Source: Candidatus Amesbacteria bacterium RBG_19FT_COMBO_48_16 (GTDB taxonomy: Bacteria; Patescibacteriota; Microgenomatia; CAZETR01; Amesbacteraceae). Taken from it: DNA of 9,297 nt. Positions 5,780 to 9,297 of the stretch are shown here, piece by piece. The stretch is from the NCBI GenBank assembly GCA_001775555.1, contig MEXE01000036.1, forward strand, positions 1-9,297. Reading direction: 5' to 3'. Below the pieces are notes generated by a model. It ran no database searches and had not been told where the DNA came from. It worked only from the letters and a program-made list of their open reading frames with translations. Both the position numbers and the translations under genes were made by a program. Position 1 is the first letter of the stretch. Every line of letters starts with the position of its first letter.

Positions 5780-6880
5780 ATGCAAGCCTGGGGAAGCGGA
5801 TTCTGGTGGCCACTTTTGACTTCCTTCACAGCAGCAGGAATAGTCACAGGGTTGGTCGTCAAGTATGGAAAAAGGTTGGGAATTATGGATGACCCGGCAG
5901 TACATAAACACCCCAAGGTAGTACATGAACGGCCGGTGCCGCGGGGGGGAGGAATTCCGATTTGGACAGCATTAATAATCGGAACTGTGATTTTTCTACC
6001 TGATAATAAGCGGGCGTGGGGAGTGGTGGCGGGGGCTACAATTCTGGCCATAACCGGATGGTGGGACGACCGATGGGGAGAGAAAATGTCTCCGTACCTG
6101 CGGTTGGGCCTGAATGTGGCGGCTGCACTGGCGGTTATCGGGGTAGGGATCGGAATCGCCTATATAACTAATCCCTGGGGGGGGATTATCCGGCTGGATA
6201 TGCCCCAATGGTGTTTCTGGCTGGGGGGGGAGAGACGGTGTATTTGGATAATGGCCGATTTGTTTGCGCTGGTGTGGCTGGTTTGGATGCAAAATATTGT
6301 GGGCTGGAGTAGCGGGGTGGACGGACAACTACCGGGGTTTGTGATTATTGCGGCAATAACCATTGCGGCTCTGGGACAAAGGTTCAGCGGAGATTTTGGC
6401 CAGTGGCCGGTGATTACGACAGCCGGGATTACAGCGGGAGCCTACTTGGGTTTTTTATTATGGAATTTCTATCCCCAAAAAATAATGCCCGGTTATGGAG
6501 GTAAGAGCCTGGCGGGATTCTTATTGGGAGTAATAGCTATTATGTCAGGAGCCAAAGTGGGCGCTATGGCCATGGTGTTGGCGGTTCCATTTATTGATGC
6601 CTTCTGGGTAATTGTAAAGCGATTGCGGGAAGGGAGATCTCCCGTCTGGGGAGGACCGGACCATTTACACCACTTTTTGCTAGCCAGAAAATGGGGAAGG
6701 AGGAAAATTGCAGTTTTTTATTGGGGGATATCTTTGGTTCTGGCGATCGGTGTTTTACAATTGAACGCCGGAGCAAAGTACTTTACAATGGCGGCAGTTG
6801 CTCTAATAATCACGGGGATGGTGTTATGGCTGCAAAATTGGTCGACCTACTCAAAACAGCGCGGCCCAGACAATGGGTAA
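5780..6880 (+). CDS. WecA/TagO-like polyprenyl-phosphate sugar-1-P transferase
   Basis: A 366-residue polytopic membrane enzyme of the MraY/WecA/TagO superfamily. It is expected to transfer a sugar-1-phosphate (often GlcNAc-1-P) from a UDP-sugar to undecaprenyl-phosphate on the cytoplasmic face, the first step of lipid-linked glycan assembly. Motifs in order: MDDPAVHKHPKVVHERPVPRGGG (36-58, loop with DDP, H and PRGGG), GWWDD (93-97, Mg-binding DD), NIVGWSSGVDG (172-182), FIDAFWV (271-277) and PDHLHH (293-298, the His motif of WecA-type members rather than MraY). The third motif is odd: most relatives read NxxNxxDGxDG, but here the second Asn is G175 and the first Asp is S178. The gene carries G7 and G8 runs. 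It starts 2 nt after the previous stop; no clear Shine-Dalgarno site. Its end overlaps the UbiA gene by 55 nt. Confidence 0.88.
   Translation: MQAWGSGFWWPLLTSFTAAGIVTGLVVKYGKRLGIMDDPAVHKHPKVVHERPVPRGGGIPIWTALIIGTVIFLPDNKRAWGVVAGATILAITGWWDDRWGEKMSPYLRLGLNVAAALAVIGVGIGIAYITNPWGGIIRLDMPQWCFWLGGERRCIWIMADLFALVWLVWMQNIVGWSSGVDGQLPGFVIIAAITIAALGQRFSGDFGQWPVITTAGITAGAYLGFLLWNFYPQKIMPGYGGKSLAGFLLGVIAIMSGAKVGAMAMVLAVPFIDAFWVIVKRLREGRSPVWGGPDHLHHFLLARKWGRRKIAVFYWGISLVLAIGVLQLNAGAKYFTMAAVALIITGMVLWLQNWSTYSKQRGPDNG
5943..6230 (+). repeat. Three poly-G runs in the WecA-like gene
   Basis: G7 at 5943-5949, G8 at 6177-6184 and G8 at 6223-6230 all fall inside one membrane transferase gene. They encode Gly-rich spots (PRGGG, NPWGGI and WLGGE). 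Such runs can slip during replication. The reading frame is intact here. GGG codons are common in neighbouring genes, so composition may explain them. Confidence 0.55.
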
Positions 6881-7776
6881 AGAATCTGACTTTGTACGCG
6901 GCGCTGGTGTTTACGGGAAACATCTATTCAAACCAGGTGTGGGTAAGTGACTTCTGGGTGGTAACCGAGGCGGTGGTGGCCTTTACCGTCGTGGCCAGTG
7001 CCATTTACTACTTAAACGACGTGGTGGATATAAAGGCCGATCAGGCGCATCCATTTAAAAAGAGGCGGCCGATTGCATCCGGCAGAATTTCCCGGAAAAC
7101 TGCAATGATACTTTTTGGGATAGGCTCGGTATTGGGCTTGGAATGGGCTTATAAACTGTCCCCTTTGTATTTTGTGGTAGTTTTTGGGTATTGGACTTTG
7201 CAGGTTTTGTACTCAGTGTGGTTGAAAAACGTGGAGGTCGTAGACGTGTTTGTAATAGCCTTGGGCTTTTTCCTACGAGTATTTGCTGGGGCAATAGTGA
7301 TTAATGCTCACTTGTCGATTTGGTTTTTGCTGTGTGTAATTTCGACTTCATTATTTTTGGCAGTAGGCAAGAGAAGAGCGGAGCTGGCTATTTTGGCGGA
7401 ACAAGCGACGGCGGTACTGCACCGGAAAGTGATGGGGAAATACTCAACGGATATTCTGGATGCATATTTGTCGATGTTCGCAACGGCGGCGTTTTTGTCC
7501 TGGGCTTTGTATACTTTTAATTTCTATGAGCAGCTGAGTCAGCTGGCAACCCCGATTCCGCTGGTTTTAATATCCCGAACGCTGACAATTAATAAGTGGC
7601 TGATGGCTACTATTCCGGTAGTACTATTCGGGATAATGAGATATATCCGGATAATTTATGACGGGTCCCGGGCTGAAAGCCCGGAAAGAGTAATTCTTAA
7701 GGATATTCCCCTGCTACTATCGGTGCTGGTGTGGGGAACGATAGTGGTAATAGTACTGTATTGGGGACCGAGATAA
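6826..7776 (+). CDS. UbiA-family prenyltransferase, DPPR-synthase-like
   Basis: A 316-residue polytopic membrane protein. It opens with LLKTARPRQWVKN (8-20) and contains NDVVDIKAD (64-72), the NDxxDxxxD Mg-diphosphate motif of UbiA enzymes, followed by HPFKKRRPIASG (75-86). The ARPRQWVKN and RPIASG signatures match the decaprenyl-phosphate phosphoribosyltransferase branch (mycobacterial Rv3806c/UbiA type). That branch joins phosphoribose to a polyprenyl-phosphate and feeds decaprenyl-phosphoryl-arabinose. A second conserved stretch, EVVDVFVIALGFFLRVFAGA, is also typical. The start at 6826 is chosen because homology begins there; the open frame extends upstream to 6691 inside the preceding gene, but that extension is not family-like. 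A GGGG at 6814-6817 may serve as a weak ribosome site. DprE1/DprE2-type partners are not in the window, so the product is inferred from family only. Confidence 0.85.
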   Translation: MAAKLVDLLKTARPRQWVKNLTLYAALVFTGNIYSNQVWVSDFWVVTEAVVAFTVVASAIYYLNDVVDIKADQAHPFKKRRPIASGRISRKTAMILFGIGSVLGLEWAYKLSPLYFVVVFGYWTLQVLYSVWLKNVEVVDVFVIALGFFLRVFAGAIVINAHLSIWFLLCVISTSLFLAVGKRRAELAILAEQATAVLHRKVMGKYSTDILDAYLSMFATAAFLSWALYTFNFYEQLSQLATPIPLVLISRTLTINKWLMATIPVVLFGIMRYIRIIYDGSRAESPERVILKDIPLLLSVLVWGTIVVIVLYWGPR

Positions 7777-7777
7777 C

Positions 7778-8704
7778 CTATTCGAATTTTTGCGCGTATT
7801 GGGATGAGATCCAACCGGAGGAAGTGGCCGGGAGAGAGACCTTGATCAACAACCAGCCGAGCTGGCTTTCCAGAAGAGGAAAGGCTTCTCCGGGTTTGAC
7901 CTGGCCGATTTCCGGAGCTGAAGTCGACGGGGATGAACGGACTCTTAAAAAACCGGTGGGTGTAGAAGAAATGAGGACATAGGGGCGAGCCAGAGTGGGG
8001 GTAGGCGGGAGAGTGTTTTTGGGCTTGGAAGTAGGGGTAGGTTTGCCCGCTGGGGTAGCTGAAGGGGTACCAGTCAGAGACTGGTCCGGCTGAGCCTCCG
8101 GGGTGGGAGTAAGCTGATCGGAATTAAGTACTGCGAGTTTGACATTAACCGTCAACTTGAAGCCGGCGACGGCTTTGGCGGAAACGGTTCTGGAAGCATA
8201 ATCAGGAGCAGAAATAACCAATTGATGATCTCCCGGGGAGACAGAAGCCAGAGAAAGCGGGGTAAGGCCCTGGGGCTGGCCGTCCAAAGTGACTGAGGCG
8301 GAATCAGGGCCGGAAGTGATAACACTCAGGCCCGAGGTTTTGCCGGGTTGAGGTTGGAGGCTGATTATTTCACCGGAAGATTGACTGTCGCTTTCGGCAA
8401 ATTCCCGTTTGATGACGGTAAAGACCTGGTTGGTCAGCCGGACTTTGGTTTGATAAGTGGTGAGAGCCGGGGAAACAGAGTCGGGTATGAGTTTAACGGT
8501 AACTTCGCCGGGACGGAAAGTTTTTTCAAAAGGGGTCTGACCCATTTGGACATTATCGACAAAAACGGTAGCGGCAGGAGTAGTTTCGATCTTGAGGGCG
8601 GCGGTGGGTTTTCGGGAGCGAAGAAAGCTGACCGTACCGAAGGCAGCCACGGTGCCCAAGCCGGCGAAAATAAAAATCAGAGCGACGATCTTTTTGGGCG
8701 TCAT
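7778..8704 (-). CDS. Exported PEGA-SH3b surface protein
   Basis: A 308-residue protein with an N-terminal membrane anchor or uncleaved signal (KKIVALIFIFAGLGTVAAFG, 4-23) and an outside-facing remainder. Two PEGA-type beta domains follow: about 36-103 (LKIETTPAATVFVDNVQMGQ, TPFEKTF) and about 125-191 (GLSVITSGPDSASVTLDGQ, TPLSL, PGDHQLVISAPDY). Next is a Pro/Thr/Ser-rich linker (about 196-240). A C-terminal SH3b-like domain (about 243-308) contains FLRVRSSPS and GWISSQYAQKFE. Such domains usually bind cell-wall or surface components, so a structural role at the envelope is inferred. The start at 8704 is preferred over upstream ATGs (8740, and 8833 inside the tRNA) because an extended -10 sits 7 nt upstream and the signal sequence begins there. 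Its stop lies 1 bp from the UbiA stop, tail to tail, with no terminator between. Confidence 0.85.
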   Translation of the reverse strand: MTPKKIVALIFIFAGLGTVAAFGTVSFLRSRKPTAALKIETTPAATVFVDNVQMGQTPFEKTFRPGEVTVKLIPDSVSPALTTYQTKVRLTNQVFTVIKREFAESDSQSSGEIISLQPQPGKTSGLSVITSGPDSASVTLDGQPQGLTPLSLASVSPGDHQLVISAPDYASRTVSAKAVAGFKLTVNVKLAVLNSDQLTPTPEAQPDQSLTGTPSATPAGKPTPTSKPKNTLPPTPTLARPYVLISSTPTGFLRVRSSPSTSAPEIGQVKPGEAFPLLESQLGWLLIKVSLPATSSGWISSQYAQKFE

Positions 8705-8711
8705 GAAGCGA

Positions 8712-8720
8712 ATAATACCA
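8712..8720 (-). promoter_or_regulatory. Extended -10 promoter of the PEGA-SH3b gene
   Basis: On the minus strand, 8720-8712 reads TGGTATTAT, a TGn extended -10 with five of six consensus bases. It lies 7 nt before the ATG at 8704. There is no Shine-Dalgarno sequence, so a leaderless mRNA is expected. The spacing matches the other candidate leaderless starts and supports the chosen start. Confidence 0.5.
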
Positions 8721-8757
8721 TAAATTAGCTTGTAGTTCATAGCCGGAGAGGGGCAAA

Positions 8758-8766
8758 TGGTAAAAT
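8758..8766 (+). promoter_or_regulatory. Extended -10 promoter of tRNA-Cys
   Basis: TGGTAAAAT is a TGn extended -10 element ending 10 nt before the tRNA 5' end at 8777, giving a start a few bases upstream of the mature tRNA. No -35 box is clear. It is divergent from the PEGA gene promoter 38 bp away. Confidence 0.45.
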
Positions 8767-8776
8767 TATGAAGCTT

Positions 8777-8848
8777 GATCCGGTAGCCAAGTAGTAAGGC
8801 AGGAGTCTGCAAAACTCCCATACGCGGGTGCAATTCCCGCCCGGATCT
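8777..8848 (+). tRNA. tRNA-Cys (anticodon GCA)
   Basis: A full cloverleaf can be drawn by hand. The acceptor stem GATCCGG (8777-8783) pairs perfectly with CCGGATC (8841-8847). The D stem is GCC/GGC (8786-8788, 8798-8800). The anticodon stem is GGAGT/ACTCC (8802-8806, 8814-8818) with loop CTGCAAA and anticodon GCA at 8809-8811. The variable region is five bases. The T stem is GCGGG/CCCGC (8824-8828, 8836-8840) with loop TGCAATT. The discriminator base is T (8848), the known identity base U73 of tRNA-Cys. The 3' CCA is not encoded (CAGG follows), so CCA must be added. Two normally invariant loop bases are changed: position 18 is A (8793) instead of G, and position 55 is G (8830) instead of T, while G19, C56, T54 and A58 are kept. 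Confidence 0.95.
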
Positions 8849-8854
8849 CAGGAT

Positions 8855-9109
8855 ATGGGATTAAAAGAAATAATTATCTCAGGCATCAGGAGATTGGCTT
8901 CCCAGGATAAGGGGGAAATGTGGTTTAGGTCGCTGAGTCCGGAGATAAGGCAGGTATTAATGAGCGGGACGGATGAAGAAAGGAGGAATGCTGTAGCGGC
9001 TATGGGGCTGGGGGTCCCGGCAGACGGATTGAGTTATGTGAACGACCTCAGGTCAACCGCCCGCCCTGAAAGGCCAACAGGAAAAGGAGAAAGGATAAAA
9101 ATCAGATAA
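8855..9109 (+). CDS. Small hypothetical protein downstream of tRNA-Cys
   Basis: An open frame of 84 residues starts at ATG 8855, only 6 nt after the tRNA 3' end. The protein is hydrophilic, with a likely helical N-terminus (MGLKEIIISGIRRLASQDKG), a middle stretch EMWFRSLSPEIRQVL and TDEERRNAVAAMGL, and a basic tail (RPTGKGERIKIR). No membrane segment, Cys pair or known motif is seen, and I do not recognise the family. The open frame extends upstream to a GTG at 8828 inside the tRNA, which is rejected. No usable Shine-Dalgarno site: AGGA at 8850-8853 is 1 nt from the ATG. If the tRNA and this gene are co-transcribed, tRNA 3' processing would leave an mRNA beginning 6 nt before the ATG. Coding is plausible, not certain. 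Confidence 0.5.
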   Translation: MGLKEIIISGIRRLASQDKGEMWFRSLSPEIRQVLMSGTDEERRNAVAAMGLGVPADGLSYVNDLRSTARPERPTGKGERIKIR

Positions 9110-9297
9110 CAGGTTGACTGGAATTTCGGAAAAGGGTGAGTTTGGCGAGTTCGGTGGCAAGGAAGTAAACCGAAGTGACTATGAAGAGAAATATGCTGGT
9201 TGTTTTAGAGATAGATGAAATATAGACCAGAGAAGATGAGAAAGATGGAGAAAAGTTTGTTGAACACAGTTAGGCGAGAAGTGTCTTCTCTTAAAAC
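9110..9297. other. Unresolved end of window
   Basis: No confident gene is seen in these 188 bp. The plus strand is purine-rich. On the minus strand, two frames look protein-like: one open from the edge to a TAA near 9206 (ending FSGLYFIYL), the other running to a TGA at 9104-9102 (with SIFLFIVTSVYFLATELAKL). They would join into a hydrophobic C-terminus only through a frameshift. Antisense of purine-rich DNA often looks hydrophobic, so this is weak. A plus-strand start is listed separately. No terminator is seen. Confidence 0.4.
9215..9297 (+). CDS. Possible N-terminus of a further gene
   Basis: From ATG 9215 a frame stays open for 27 codons to the window edge, with a strongly charged start (MKYRPEKMRKMEKSLLNTVR). 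There is no convincing ribosome site or -10 element at the usual spacing. It could be the beginning of a real gene on the same strand as the preceding small one, or chance. The window ends too soon to decide. Confidence 0.2.
   Translation, partial: MKYRPEKMRKMEKSLLNTVRREVSSLK

Noticed and set aside
6691..6825. Longer N-terminus for the UbiA-family protein from ATG 6691
   Set aside because: The extra 45 residues are the WecA-like gene read in another frame; family homology starts near 6826-6850.
7668..7684. 7-bp hairpin CCGGGCT/AGCCCGG as a terminator
   Set aside because: It is inside the UbiA coding region and followed by AAAGAG, not a T-run.
7731..7982. An 83-codon plus-strand frame beginning inside the UbiA gene
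   Set aside because: It overlaps the end of the UbiA gene in another frame and then the PEGA-SH3b gene antisense; no ribosome site or motif.
8069..8085. 7-bp hairpin ACCAGTC/GACTGGT
   Set aside because: It lies in the linker codons of the PEGA-SH3b gene with no T-run; probably chance in repetitive Pro/Thr/Ser coding.
8348..8728. A 126-codon plus-strand open frame
   Set aside because: It lies wholly antisense to the PEGA-SH3b gene, whose domains and signal sequence are clear.
8705..8833. Longer N-terminus for the PEGA-SH3b protein from ATG 8740 or 8833
   Set aside because: The 8833 start lies in the tRNA. The signal sequence begins at 8704, where an extended -10 is well placed. The 8740 start cannot be fully excluded.

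Overview
The window looks like chromosomal DNA of a Candidate Phyla Radiation (Patescibacteria) bacterium, most likely of the Microgenomates group. This is inferred from the protein families, tight gene packing, few Shine-Dalgarno sites and many start codons that sit directly downstream of -10 promoter hexamers. No marker gene fixes the taxon. TGA ends tatD inside an ATGA overlap, so the UGA=Gly code of Gracilibacteria/SR1 is unlikely.

Layout. (1) 1-106, minus strand: first 35 codons of an M29-type aminopeptidase. (2) 107-244: a compact divergent control region. It holds two interleaved promoters, a 14-codon leader peptide with three consecutive Met codons, a set of mutually exclusive hairpins and an intrinsic terminator, all in front of methionyl-tRNA synthetase. 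This is the standout find: an apparent trp-operon-style attenuator that senses methionyl-tRNA. (3) 245-2434: metG and tatD. (4) 2431-7776, same strand: a run of membrane glycan genes, namely a cellulose-synthase-like GT2, a GT39/PMT-like GT-C enzyme, a small membrane protein, a WecA/TagO-like polyprenyl-phosphate sugar-1-phosphate transferase, and a UbiA-family enzyme resembling decaprenyl-phosphate phosphoribosyltransferase. (5) 7778-8704, minus strand: a secreted or anchored PEGA-SH3b protein, tail to tail with the UbiA gene. (6) 8777-8848: tRNA-Cys(GCA), then a small hypothetical gene and an unresolved tail.

How the genes may work together. metG and tatD are housekeeping genes placed behind the attenuator. 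The five membrane genes would build and move lipid-linked sugars for surface glycans: the WecA-like and UbiA-like enzymes charge a polyprenyl-phosphate carrier, and the GT-C and GT2 enzymes use or extend sugars at the membrane.

Cross-cutting signals. -10-like hexamers lie 6-8 nt before several start codons, suggesting leaderless mRNAs. Four tracts of tandem 7-bp repeats occur inside metG, twice inside tatD, and before the GT-C gene. Two G8 runs and one G7 run lie in the WecA-like gene.
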